From NCBI GenBank assembly GCA_020638455.1, contig JACKIK010000007.1, positions 1 to 60,954 on the forward strand: DNA of 60,954 nt, read 5' to 3'. Under the pieces are notes generated by a model. The model ran no database searches. It saw nothing but the letters and a program-made list of their open reading frames with translations, and was not told the origin of the DNA. Position 1 is the first letter of the stretch, and every line of letters begins with the position of its first letter. Of this stretch, positions 33,605 through 42,277 are shown piece after piece. The DNA is from Hyphomonas sp. (GTDB taxonomy: Bacteria > Pseudomonadota > Alphaproteobacteria > Caulobacterales > Hyphomonadaceae). Made by a program: the position numbers and the translations under genes.

Positions 33605-35839
33605 ATGTCCGACCTCAAGGATGGCATGCCAGACGACCGGATCATCAACGAACCCATGAGCGAGGCGCTGTCCAAGCGCTACCTCGCCTATGCGCTGTCG
33701 ACGATTACGGCCCGTGCGCTGCCGGATGTGCGCGATGGCCTGAAGCCCGTGCAGCGGCGCATCCTCTACGGCATGCGTGTGCTGAAGCTCGACCCGGAAG
33801 GCGGCTTTCGCAAGTGCGCCAAGATTGTTGGCGATGTGATGGGTAACTTCCACCCGCACGGCGACAGCTCGATTTACGACACGCTGGTGCGCCTCGCGCA
33901 GGATTTCACGGTCCGCTACCCGCTGGTCGACGGGCAGGGCAATTTCGGCAACATCGATGGCGACAGTGCCGCGGCCTATCGCTACACCGAAGCCCGGATG
34001 ACCGTAGCCGCCGAGCTGCTGCTGGACGGCCTGAACGAGGACGCTGTCGATTTCCGTCCGAACTATGCCGAGAACGACGAGGAGCCGGTCGTGCTGCCGG
34101 CGGGCTTCCCGAACCTGCTGGCCAATGGCGCGAGCGGCATTGCCGTCGGCATGGCGACCTCCATCCCGCCGCACAATGCCGCCGAGCTGATCGATGCGGC
34201 GCGCCTGCTGATCGAAAAGCCGAAGGCAACGACAGCGGAACTGATGGATTTCGTGAAGGGGCCGGACTTCCCGACTGGCGGCGTCATCGTCGAGCCATAT
34301 GAATCCATGCTCGAAGCCTACGAGACGGGACGCGGCAGCTTCCGCATGCGCGCGCGCTGGAATGTCGAGGATACGGGCCGGGGTACTTACCAGATCATCG
34401 TCACCGAGATCCCCTACCAGGTCCAGAAATCGAAGCTTCTCGAGAAGCTCGGCGAACTCATCGAGGCGAAGAAGCTGCCGCTGCTGGACGATGTCCGCGA
34501 CGAGTCGGCGGAGGATGTCCGCCTGGTTCTCGTGCCGCGCTCCAAGACGGTCGAGGCGGACGTGCTGATGGAAAGCCTGTTCAATGTCTGCGACCTTGAA
34601 ACGCGCTTCAGCCTCAACATGAACGTGCTGCACAAGGGTGCGCCGCAGGTCATGGGCCTGAAGGATGTGCTGCAGGCATATCTGGAGCATCGCCGCGAGG
34701 TCGTGGTGCGCCGTGCCGAATTCCGTCTCGACAAGATCGAGAAGCGCCTGCACCTGCTCGACGGCTACCTGATCGCCTACCTCAATATCGACGAGGTGAT
34801 CCGCATCATCCGCAACGAGGATGAGCCGAAGCCGGTGCTGATGGAACGTTTCGGACTCACCGACGTGCAGGCCGAAGCCATCCTCAACCTCCGCCTGCGT
34901 GCGTTGCGCAAGCTGGAGGAGATGGAAATCCGCGGTGAACACAAGCAGCTGACGGAGGAACGCGAAGAGCTGATCAAGCTCATCGGGTCGGACCGCCGCC
35001 AGTGGACGAAGGTTTCGAAGGAACTGAAGGCGGCGCGCGACGCATTCGATCCGGATTCGGAGCTTGGCCGCCGCCGCGCCAGCTTCTCCGAGGTGAAGGA
35101 CGTAGACCTCGCCGCTGCACTCGAAGCCTCGAAGCCGAAGGAACCGGTAACCGTGGTCCTGTCCCGCCAGGGCTGGATCCGCGGCATGAAGGGCCACGGT
35201 CTCGATGTGGGATCGGTCAAGTTCAAGGACGGCGACGAACTTTACCTCATCGAGGAAATGATGAGCACGGACAAGCTCATCCTGATGTCGTCTGATGGGC
35301 GCGCTTTCACCATCGGCGCCGACGGCCTGCCGGGCGGGCGCGGCCATGGAGAGCCGATCCGCCTGTCGATCCAGCTGGAAGACAGCGTCGATATCGTCGC
35401 CATGTTCCGCTTCGAACCGGAGCGCAAGCGGGTGATGGCATCGTCCACCGGCTACGGCTTCGTGGTCGAGGAGAAGGAACTCGAATCCAACCGCAAGGCC
35501 GGCAAGCAGGCCGTGAACACGGGCAATGGCGAACTCGTCTGCTGCCCCGAAGTGGAAGGCGACATGATCGCCGTCGTCGGGACCAACAAGAAGATGCTGA
35601 TCTTCCCGCTGTCGGACCTGCCGGAAATGGCGCGCGGCAAGGGCAACAAGCTGCAGTCCTACAGCGGCAAGGCGCAGCTGCGCGATCTCATCACCTTCGA
35701 CAAGCGCGATGGCCTGATCGTCATGACAGGCGGGCGCTACCGTGCCTTCCCGGAATGGAAGGGCTGGAAGGGCCAGCGCGCCCAGGCCGGCAAGGTCGTT
35801 CCGAAGGGCTTCCCGCGCGGCGGGACTTTCTCGGGCTAA
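33605..35839 (+). CDS. parC: DNA topoisomerase IV subunit A
   Basis: A 744-residue ParC. YLAYALSTITARALPDVRDGLKPV near the start is the winged-helix entry; the catalytic Tyr is in AAYRYTEARM. HPHGDSSIYDTLVRLAQDFT is the quinolone-region motif, and the C-terminal half has beta-pinwheel repeats. It decatenates chromosomes with ParE. A short Lys/Gly tail is normal. It lies divergent from the extensin-like gene. Confidence 0.96.
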   Translation: MSDLKDGMPDDRIINEPMSEALSKRYLAYALSTITARALPDVRDGLKPVQRRILYGMRVLKLDPEGGFRKCAKIVGDVMGNFHPHGDSSIYDTLVRLAQDFTVRYPLVDGQGNFGNIDGDSAAAYRYTEARMTVAAELLLDGLNEDAVDFRPNYAENDEEPVVLPAGFPNLLANGASGIAVGMATSIPPHNAAELIDAARLLIEKPKATTAELMDFVKGPDFPTGGVIVEPYESMLEAYETGRGSFRMRARWNVEDTGRGTYQIIVTEIPYQVQKSKLLEKLGELIEAKKLPLLDDVRDESAEDVRLVLVPRSKTVEADVLMESLFNVCDLETRFSLNMNVLHKGAPQVMGLKDVLQAYLEHRREVVVRRAEFRLDKIEKRLHLLDGYLIAYLNIDEVIRIIRNEDEPKPVLMERFGLTDVQAEAILNLRLRALRKLEEMEIRGEHKQLTEEREELIKLIGSDRRQWTKVSKELKAARDAFDPDSELGRRRASFSEVKDVDLAAALEASKPKEPVTVVLSRQGWIRGMKGHGLDVGSVKFKDGDELYLIEEMMSTDKLILMSSDGRAFTIGADGLPGGRGHGEPIRLSIQLEDSVDIVAMFRFEPERKRVMASSTGYGFVVEEKELESNRKAGKQAVNTGNGELVCCPEVEGDMIAVVGTNKKMLIFPLSDLPEMARGKGNKLQSYSGKAQLRDLITFDKRDGLIVMTGGRYRAFPEWKGWKGQRAQAGKVVPKGFPRGGTFSG

Positions 35840-35845
35840 GGGGCG

Positions 35846-36592
35846 TCAAAGCCGCTCAAGAACGTTGGTCATCAGCGGGCCGATCTCGTCGTGTAGGACA
35901 AGGTCCGCATACGTATCGTGATCGGTCTCCTCGCGGTTGACGATTGCGACGGCGGCGCCGGCGCGCTTGGCCATGATAGGCAGCTCCGCAGCCGGGTAGA
36001 CGACCAGTGACGAACCGAGCACGAGGAACAGGTCGCAAGTGACGGCCTCTTCCATGGCGCGGTTCATTTCCGCTTCGGGCATGGGCTGGCCGAACGAGAT
36101 CGTCGCCGTCTTCACGAGGCCCGTGCAGAAGATGCAGGTGATGTCCTCATCCGCTTCCCAGCGCGGGCGGAGGTCTTCCAGCTCGTAGCGCTTGCCGCAT
36201 TTGAGGCAGCGGGCGTAGCTGGCATTGCCATGCACCTCGATCACGCGCTCGTCGGGCACGCCGGAGTCCTGGTGGAGGTTGTCCACGTTCTGTGTGATGA
36301 CGGAGGACACCTTGCCCGCGCTGACCAGTTTCGCGACGGCGTAGTGCCCGGCATTGGGCGAGGCGCCCGTCCATCCGGCCGTCTTGTTGAAGACACGGGT
36401 CCAAGCTTCGCGGCGCTTGTCGCGGGAGGCGACGAAGTCCTGATAGTAGATCGGCGTCATTTTGCTCCACACGCCGCCGGGGCTGCGGAAATCGGGAATG
36501 CCGCTCTCCGTGGAAATGCCCGCGCCGGTGAACACGACCGTTCGGCTGGCATGGGAAATCAGGCTGGCAAGAGCGTCGGCAGCTTCGGACAT
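35846..36592 (-). CDS. cobB: NAD-dependent protein deacylase (sirtuin)
   Basis: A 248-residue sirtuin. VVFTGAGISTESGIPDFRSP is the NAD-binding signature, VITQNVDNLHQDSG and VIEVHGNASYARC (catalytic His) follow, and two Cys pairs (CLKCGKRY and CIFCTG) bind zinc. SFGQPMPEAEM fits the C-terminal helix. The enzyme removes acetyl or longer acyl groups from lysine. The family symbol is provisional. Confidence 0.93.
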   Translation of the reverse strand: MSEAADALASLISHASRTVVFTGAGISTESGIPDFRSPGGVWSKMTPIYYQDFVASRDKRREAWTRVFNKTAGWTGASPNAGHYAVAKLVSAGKVSSVITQNVDNLHQDSGVPDERVIEVHGNASYARCLKCGKRYELEDLRPRWEADEDITCIFCTGLVKTATISFGQPMPEAEMNRAMEEAVTCDLFLVLGSSLVVYPAAELPIMAKRAGAAVAIVNREETDHDTYADLVLHDEIGPLMTNVLERL

Positions 36593-36748
36593 GGAATGCA
36601 GATTGCATCAATAAATCCGGCCTGTCACGAGGCGGGATTCCAGGGGCGACCAATCACCTCACAGGTGTTCGCAATGGTCGCGCATGGACGCCGGTTCGAT
36701 GTTCTGACAGCGCCCGCCTGAAGGCGGCAGCGGAGATGGGGAACTTTC

Positions 36749-37897
36749 GTGCATTCGAACATGCCCGCCTTCGACCGGCGCGTTTCCGAGCCCATCCGCG
36801 TCGCGCGGGTCCTGTGCATATTCTTCATGATCTACGTGCACGTGAACCCTGGTTTTGCCGAGTTCGATATCCCGGGCCATGGCATCAGGGCGTTTGATCT
36901 TTTCCGTTTCGGCCTTGTGAATTCTGTTGGCCGCGCTTCGGTTGCGCTGCTGTCGGCGATTTCGGGTTACCTTGCGGCTCACAGCCTCGTCAGGCTGGGA
37001 GCATCGAAATTGATGGCGAGGCGCTTTCGCTCTCTGATCGTGCCGCTTGCGATCTGGAATGCTGCATTTATCCTCCTCACCGTGCTGGGCGATCATGTCA
37101 GGCCCGGTTATCTGGAGACGGCCCTGGCCGGGCCGCTGAGCCTGTGGCGCCTGCCAACGCTGCTGGTCAGCGCCTTCGCTGCGCCGGCGAATGTGCCGCT
37201 TGGGTTCCTGCGCGATACATTCGTGTGTGCGGCAATGATGCCGCTGCTCCTTGTATTGCTCCGCCGGCATATCGGGCTCTTTGTGGCGGCCGTCGTTGCG
37301 ATCTTCCTGGTGGCGCAGTTCGTCCCGCTCCTGATAACGGCAGACCTGATCCTGTTCTTCGCGATCGGCATCTGGTGCGCCGAACGCGGGCGCGTGCCGA
37401 TGGCGTTTCCTGTGCCGGTTCTGTGGATGTCCGCTGGTCTCCTGATCGTGCTGGGGGCGGTTGTGACCTCGCTGCAATTTACCCAGTTCACCGATCCCAC
37501 TGCAGAACGGGCCGTGCTGATCAAGGCCGTGTTCAGCACCATCCGGTTTCCGGCAGCCGTGATCTTCTGGTCGGCGTCGGTATGGCTGTCCCGTCAGGCA
37601 TCGGGCCGCTGGTTGTCGGGCCTTGAGCCCTACATGTTCATGGCATTCTGTACACACATGATCCTGCTCACGCCGCTCTGGTTCATCTGGCAGAGTGTCT
37701 TCGGCGACTATTACGGTGCGGCCTATCCGGTCTTCTTCATGCTGGCGCCGTTTGTTGTGTTTGCGGGCGCCGTGATGGTGGCAGAGAGTCTCTTTGCCGT
37801 TTCACCGGCGCTGTTCGGCATCCTCAACGGTGGCCGTCTCCTCGATGCGGCAGTGCGGAGGCCCGGTAGCTCGACGGCGAGCATGCCGACCGCCTGA
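36749..37897 (+). CDS. Acyltransferase family 3 membrane protein
   Basis: A 382-residue multi-pass membrane protein. The early FFMIYVHVNPG carries the conserved His of Acyl_transf_3/OpgC-type enzymes, and RFRSLIVPLAIWN is typical. About ten hydrophobic segments are visible. Such proteins transfer acyl (often acetyl or succinyl) groups to glycans at the inner membrane. GTG 36749 follows a GGAG-type site at a distance of about 15 bases; ATG 36761 is an alternative. The target is unknown. Confidence 0.78.
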   Translation: MHSNMPAFDRRVSEPIRVARVLCIFFMIYVHVNPGFAEFDIPGHGIRAFDLFRFGLVNSVGRASVALLSAISGYLAAHSLVRLGASKLMARRFRSLIVPLAIWNAAFILLTVLGDHVRPGYLETALAGPLSLWRLPTLLVSAFAAPANVPLGFLRDTFVCAAMMPLLLVLLRRHIGLFVAAVVAIFLVAQFVPLLITADLILFFAIGIWCAERGRVPMAFPVPVLWMSAGLLIVLGAVVTSLQFTQFTDPTAERAVLIKAVFSTIRFPAAVIFWSASVWLSRQASGRWLSGLEPYMFMAFCTHMILLTPLWFIWQSVFGDYYGAAYPVFFMLAPFVVFAGAVMVAESLFAVSPALFGILNGGRLLDAAVRRPGSSTASMPTA

Positions 37898-37904
37898 AGT
37901 TCCG

Positions 37905-39116
37905 CTAGCTGCCGCCCTCGACCGGCCGGCCAAACGCCAGCACGGCGACAGCGAGCATGCCGAACACAGCAAACAGGACGGCGAGATGCGGCTTCCGCGC
38001 CTCTTTCAGCGCACCGGCGGAAGCAATCGCGCATTGCAGGGCATAGTAAAGCGCAAAGGCTTTCGAGGCGTAGGTGATGATCTCGAAAATATGCGCGAAC
38101 CAGGTCAGGCCAAGACCGATCAGGACAAGGATCAGATAGCCCATCCGGGAGGAGAGGCGTCCATCCGACTGTTCCGCCACCAGCCCGCCCGCGCCGCTCG
38201 TGTCCGCGATGGCGGCGCTGAACTGTGCGCTGAGCGCAGCCACGACCAGCAGCATCGGCAGCAGGGTCGAGACGAGTTTCATCATGTCGACGATCGACGT
38301 TTCCGACAGGGCGACAGCATCCGGATGGAACAGGAATGTCAGCAGCAGGACGTAGGCGAAATAGATGACCGTCGTCGTCCATTGGGCATAGTGCATGGAA
38401 CGGATGCGCATCGCTGCCGAGTATTCCTCGCCGAGATACCGGGAGGTCTCGAACCCCTGAATTGTGATGATCAGGCCGAAGGCGAGGGTGATGCCGGTCC
38501 ATCCGGTTTTCGGCGGGGCGGCGACAACGAGATTTCCGGCAGCGGACTGCTGCGCGAAATAGAAGGTGAGACCGACCAGCAGGCCGGCAATGATAGCGAG
38601 CTTCAGGCTGACGGCGGCCTGCTCCATCCGCTCCATTGCCCGGAAGCCGTGCAGCCAGCCAACGGCAAGGATCAGGACCAGCATCGCGCTGGTCAGCGAC
38701 TTGGCGGCGACGGGTGAATTGAACGGCGTCAGCTTCACCCCGAAAGCGCCGAACAGGTTGAGGTAGTAGGCCACCGAGATGCAGTAGGCGAAAGCGAGGG
38801 ACCAGGAGGAGAAGTATTCCAGCCGCTCTTCGAGAGGGGACCGGTCCGGGTGCGCGTCGATGTTGCGGATGTTGAAGCGGACCGCCGTTCCGAAGGCGTA
38901 GGCCGCCGCACACAGCAGCAGCATGACCAGGGGTGCGTACTTGCCGTAGGAGTCCGACAGGATCGGCCCCAGGACCAGGAAGCCGCTGCCGATGATCGAG
39001 GCGAGGGGCGTGACGGTCGCGCGCCACGCTCGCGCCGTGCGGACGCGCTTCATCAGCAGCACATACAGGACGCCCGCGGTGACAGCGCCGATGACGATTT
39101 CCTGCAGCAATTGCAT
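37905..39116 (-). CDS. Multi-pass membrane protein, APC-transporter-like
   Basis: A 403-residue protein with about eleven hydrophobic segments, such as LASIIGSGFLVLGPIL and MLVLILAVGWLHG. The SIIGSGFLVLGP turn and spacing resemble the APC/LeuT-fold amino acid transporters (broken first helix), but no family-specific motif is certain. QGFETSRYLGEEY is a possible second broken-helix region and also typical of the amino acid permease family. The substrate is unknown. It faces the acyltransferase gene tail-to-tail, seven bases apart. Confidence 0.6.
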   Translation of the reverse strand: MQLLQEIVIGAVTAGVLYVLLMKRVRTARAWRATVTPLASIIGSGFLVLGPILSDSYGKYAPLVMLLLCAAAYAFGTAVRFNIRNIDAHPDRSPLEERLEYFSSWSLAFAYCISVAYYLNLFGAFGVKLTPFNSPVAAKSLTSAMLVLILAVGWLHGFRAMERMEQAAVSLKLAIIAGLLVGLTFYFAQQSAAGNLVVAAPPKTGWTGITLAFGLIITIQGFETSRYLGEEYSAAMRIRSMHYAQWTTTVIYFAYVLLLTFLFHPDAVALSETSIVDMMKLVSTLLPMLLVVAALSAQFSAAIADTSGAGGLVAEQSDGRLSSRMGYLILVLIGLGLTWFAHIFEIITYASKAFALYYALQCAIASAGALKEARKPHLAVLFAVFGMLAVAVLAFGRPVEGGS

Positions 39117-39136
39117 GTCTGCTTCCCGGAGACCGG

Positions 39137-39838
39137 TCAGACGACCGTTCCGAAGGCGGCGCCGATCAGGCCTGTAACCAGCATGGCGGCAGCGCCCCAG
39201 AAGACGACGCGGAAGACGGCCCGCCGCTTGCTGGCCCCGCCCGCCCTGGCCGACAGGGCGCCGAGAATGGCAAGGGCGATCAGGGACACCACGGCGACGA
39301 CCGCGGTCAGCTGGCTCGCTGGCGACAGGATCGCGGCGACCAGCGGAAGGAAGGCGCCGACGGCGAAACTGGCGGCCGAGCTGAGGGCAGCCTGAACCGG
39401 CTGGGCGCTCCCGTGGTCCGTCAGGCCGAGCTCGTCACGGGCATGCGCGGCAAGCGCGTCCGCCTCGGTCAGCTGCCGGGCAACCTCCATGGCGGTCTCC
39501 GCCTTCAGGCCGCGCTCACGGTAGATGCCGGCGAGTTCCTCCAGCTCCGCTTCGGGATACTCCTTCAGGGCCTGCTTCTCGATTTCGAGGTCGGCCTTCT
39601 CCACGTCGGCCTGCGAGGAGACGGAGACGAACTCGCCTGCGGCCATCGACATCGCGCCGGCAACCAGTCCGGCAAGGCCGGCGATCAGGATATTGCCCGG
39701 CGTTGCGTCTGCGGAGGCGACGCCGATCACCAGACTGGCGGTCGAGACAATTCCGTCATTGGCGCCGAGCACGGAGGCGCGAAGCCAGCCGACGCGGTGG
39801 ATGTTGTGGTGCTCGGTATGAATATAGGACGGGTTCAT
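39137..39838 (-). CDS. VIT1/CCC1 family iron/manganese transporter
   Basis: A 233-residue member. SVLGANDGIVSTASLVIGV is the signature first segment, and LVAGAMSMAAGEFVSVSSQ the second. An acidic/helical cytosolic stretch between them (EIEKQALKEYPEAELEELA) is the metal-binding domain. Four or five membrane segments. It moves Fe2+/Mn2+, probably as export or storage. It lies 20 bases upstream on the transcript from the APC-like gene, and the two may be co-transcribed. Confidence 0.88.
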   Translation of the reverse strand: MNPSYIHTEHHNIHRVGWLRASVLGANDGIVSTASLVIGVASADATPGNILIAGLAGLVAGAMSMAAGEFVSVSSQADVEKADLEIEKQALKEYPEAELEELAGIYRERGLKAETAMEVARQLTEADALAAHARDELGLTDHGSAQPVQAALSSAASFAVGAFLPLVAAILSPASQLTAVVAVVSLIALAILGALSARAGGASKRRAVFRVVFWGAAAMLVTGLIGAAFGTVV

Positions 39839-39982
39839 CGGCAGATCCTGGTTAGGTACCCTGCGTGGCCAAGCTGGACGGGACGGTCAAGGCCGGAGGT
39901 TGCCGCAGGGTGCACTTTTCCTTGCGCAACCGCCCGGTGACGGCTAGGCCAATGGTGTTTCAGGCATTCCGGAGGATCCGAC

Positions 39983-40546
39983 ATGCAGCCTCTTCTCGTC
40001 CTGCTCGGCATTGTCGTGCTGATCATCGGCGTCATCATCCTGCTTTACAATGGCCTTGTCATGAAGCGCCAGCGGGTCAACCAGGCGTTCGCCGATGTCG
40101 ACGTGCAGCTGAAGCAGCGCCAGAATCTGATCCCGAACCTGGTCGAAACGGTCAAAGGCTATGCAAAGCATGAGCAGGAAACCTTCCAGCAGGTGATCGC
40201 GGCGCGCAATGCCGCCCAGCATGCCAGCACTGCCGCGGAGATGAGCCAGGCGGAAGGCGCGCTGACCGGCGCGCTGGGCAAGCTGTTCGCCCTTGCCGAG
40301 AACTATCCGGAACTTAAGGCCAATACGAATTTCATCCAGCTGCAGAACGAGCTGTCCGCGATCGAGGACAAGCTGGCCGCGGCGCGGCGCTTCTACAACT
40401 CGGCCGTGCAGGACTACAACACGTCTCGCGAGCAGTTCCCCGGCTCGGTCATCGCCGGCATGTTCAATTTCGAGGGCCGCGACTTCTTCGACCTGGGCGA
40501 CGAGACCCGCGTCACGATGAGCACACCGCCGGAAGTGAAGTTCTAG
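39983..40546 (+). CDS. LemA family protein
   Basis: A 187-residue LemA: N-terminal anchor (LLVLLGIVVLIIGVIILLYN) then GLVMKRQRVNQAFADVDVQL, LKQRQNLIPNLVETVKGYA and YNSAVQDYNTSREQFPGSVI, the helical hairpin family pattern. Function is not established; it is often next to small secreted or lipoproteins, as here. Confidence 0.92.
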   Translation: MQPLLVLLGIVVLIIGVIILLYNGLVMKRQRVNQAFADVDVQLKQRQNLIPNLVETVKGYAKHEQETFQQVIAARNAAQHASTAAEMSQAEGALTGALGKLFALAENYPELKANTNFIQLQNELSAIEDKLAAARRFYNSAVQDYNTSREQFPGSVIAGMFNFEGRDFFDLGDETRVTMSTPPEVKF

Positions 40547-40595
40547 CGGCCGGCGCTTTGTGGTAGGCCTTTGCCGGGCGGCAAAGGAGGTCACA

Positions 40596-40943
40596 ATGAG
40601 AAAGCTTGTTTCAGCAGCGGCGGCCCTGATGGTCGCCGCCTGCGCATCGGGCGGCAGCAGCAGCGGTTGGAGCGCATCGACTTGGAACGGACTTGCGCCG
40701 CAGAATGTCTATGGCGGCGGCTACCAGTTCTTCGCGGCTCCGGCCGAAGGGCAGGGTTTCAAGCTGAAATTCACGCTGAAGACGGACGGCAATTTCGGCA
40801 TTGCCAGCGGTGGCGCGCCGACAGACGAGGAACTGGAAGAGGCCGCGAAGGCGGCAGCGCCGGAAGGCTGCACTTTCGTGTCTGTTCAGCGTACGGCCGA
40901 TGGCGGCGCGCTGGCGGACTATGATTGTGATGCAGAGGAATAA
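40596..40943 (+). CDS. Small lipoprotein
   Basis: A 115-residue predicted lipoprotein, lipobox MVAACA (Cys16), ribosome site AAGGAGG nine bases upstream of ATG 40596. The mature part has a beta-like stretch (YQFFAAPAEGQGFKLKFTLK), an acidic helix and two Cys (EGCTFVS, YDCDAE). No family recognised. It lies 49 bases after lemA and three bases before the VOC gene. Confidence 0.65.
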   Translation: MRKLVSAAAALMVAACASGGSSSGWSASTWNGLAPQNVYGGGYQFFAAPAEGQGFKLKFTLKTDGNFGIASGGAPTDEELEEAAKAAAPEGCTFVSVQRTADGGALADYDCDAEE

Positions 40944-40946
40944 GCG

Positions 40947-41312
40947 GTGATCAGAAGCGCTTCGACTTATCTCATGTTCACCGGGCAGGCCGCCGACGCG
41001 CTCGCCTTCTACACCGGCGTGTTCCCGGAAAGCACGTCCAGCGTGAGGCCGGGACCGGTCTATATGGCCGACTGGAACCTGGCGGGGCACAACGTGATGC
41101 TGGTGGACAGCCCGCCGGTGCACGACTTCACGTTCACGCCGTCCACATCCCTGTTTGTCGAATTCGAGGATGCCGCGTCACTCGATGCCGCGTTCGGGAC
41201 TTTGTCAGAGGGCGGAAAGGTTTTCATGCCGCTCGACAATTACGGCTTCAGCCAGCGTTTCGGATGGATCGCCGACAAGTTCGGCGTGTCCTGGCAGCTG
41301 AACCTCGCCTGA
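40947..41312 (+). CDS. PhnB-like VOC family protein
   Basis: A 121-residue protein of the PhnB/3-demethylubiquinone-methyltransferase-like VOC group: YLMFTGQAADALAFYTGVFP, NVMLVDSPPVH and KVFMPLDNYGFSQRFGWIAD, then FGVSWQLNLA. Two of its glyoxalase-type strands are seen. Start GTG 40947 follows the lipoprotein stop by three bases, with a GAGGA ribosome site. Enzymatic role unknown. Confidence 0.83.
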   Translation: MIRSASTYLMFTGQAADALAFYTGVFPESTSSVRPGPVYMADWNLAGHNVMLVDSPPVHDFTFTPSTSLFVEFEDAASLDAAFGTLSEGGKVFMPLDNYGFSQRFGWIADKFGVSWQLNLA

Positions 41313-41390
41313 GACTGGCCTGAAGCTGCACGTGCGGCGCCCGTGAAGGCGCTTTGGGGGTAAACTGGATTTTCGGGGTGAGGGCGAGCG

Positions 41391-41825
41391 TCAGGTTTCT
41401 GGTGCGGGCAGGCCCATTATCCGCTCATCCCGGCGAAGGCCGGGATCCAGCGCCAAGTAGTGCAATGCCTGCCGCACTGGGCCCCGGCTTTCGCCGGGGT
41501 GAGCGGAGAGAAGGCAGCAGTGCGCGGAGAGTAGGGAAATGCGGGTGTAGCGGGGCTGCAGCAGCTCTCCGCTCAGGGCAGCAGCGATGCGTTTGTTGGG
41601 GTGAAGGGCAGGCCGGACCAGTGCCGGCTCGGACTTCTGGTTTGCGATCCAGTCGATGCTGGCGATGAAGACACGGCCGCAGGGGGTGACGCTCCAGTGG
41701 TACTGGGTTCCCTTGCCATAGGTGGCGCGGACCCAGGCGCGCAGCATCAGGATCTGCAGCCAGATCAATGGCCAGACGGGCACGAGGTGCACGGGAAATC
41801 CGGGAGGAGGAGAGAGCAGCGACAT
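41391..41825 (-). CDS. Hypothetical protein with C-terminus encoded by a dispersed repeat
   Basis: A frame of 144 residues. The N-terminal 85 or so look like a real small domain: LVPVWPLIWLQILMLRAWV (hydrophobic), then YGKGTQYHWSVTPCGRVFIA and SIDWIANQKSEP. Met 41825 (MSLLSPPPGFPVHL) is the likely start. The last 35 residues run through the palindromic repeat at 41423-41503; the peptide stretch SAHPGESRGP there is a typical readthrough of this repeat type. The true protein may have ended before the repeat inserted. Function unknown. Confidence 0.5.
   Translation of the reverse strand: MSLLSPPPGFPVHLVPVWPLIWLQILMLRAWVRATYGKGTQYHWSVTPCGRVFIASIDWIANQKSEPALVRPALHPNKRIAAALSGELLQPRYTRISLLSAHCCLLSAHPGESRGPVRQALHYLALDPGLRRDERIMGLPAPET
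41423..41503. repeat. Palindromic dispersed repeat, copy 2
   Basis: Arms CTCATCCCGGCGAAGGCCGG and GGGCCCCGGCTTTCGCCGGG (partly shown). Same type as copy 1 at 31285-31364: CTCATCCCGGCGAA and GGCTTTCGCCGGGGTGAG are shared, with a different middle. It overlaps the 3' end of the hypothetical gene on the minus strand. Confidence 0.8.
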
Positions 41826-42277
41826 TGCGCAAGGATACGCCCGGTTCCGGGGGTGTTGGATGGATTTATTTTTCGGCCAATGACTGCAGCAGGATGGTGC
41901 CAAATTTGCGGGGATAGCCATCATACTGAGATATGGTGACGATAATTCATCGAAAGCGGACACTCATCGGAGCCTGGAACTGGCCTCTGCCGTTTCGCCG
42001 CGAACGCAGACACCATCAGCACGAACTGGGTAGTATGTACCGAGGTCTTGCAACAGCAAATCGGTGGCCGCTCATTTTCCGAGGCCAGTGCCAGTTTGTG
42101 CCATCTCAGCCGGGGCTAGTCTGACAACAACCTGACAACACCGTCCGTATTCGAAGCGTTGATGTCACATTATGCGCCGACACCACACGCTGTAAGTTAC
42201 TGCTGGTAGGAACATTGCTGGAAGCATGCCGCTGCCAGCATAGCGGACCTGAGTTCGTGGCATCGGAGTTGTGCATC
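41826..42277. other. Gap of 452 bases with no recognised gene
   Basis: GC is lower than in the genes around it (about 57% in the 60 bases at 41941-42000), and no frame is convincing. It holds the direct repeat described at 42121-42140 and, near the end, an imperfect stem around GCTGG/CCAGC (about 42219-42241). It may be the promoter zone of the cytochrome c peroxidase gene, perhaps with remains of a decayed gene. Confidence 0.4.
42121..42140. promoter_or_regulatory. Direct repeat of CTGACAACA, 11-base period
   Basis: CTGACAACA occurs at 42121-42129 and again at 42132-42140, so the unit repeats after 11 bases, one turn of DNA. Spacing and sequence resemble a PHO box (CTGTCAT, four bases, CTGTCAT), with T to A at the fourth position in both halves. 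It lies about 140 bases before the cytochrome c peroxidase-like gene. The regulator is inferred only. Confidence 0.3.
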
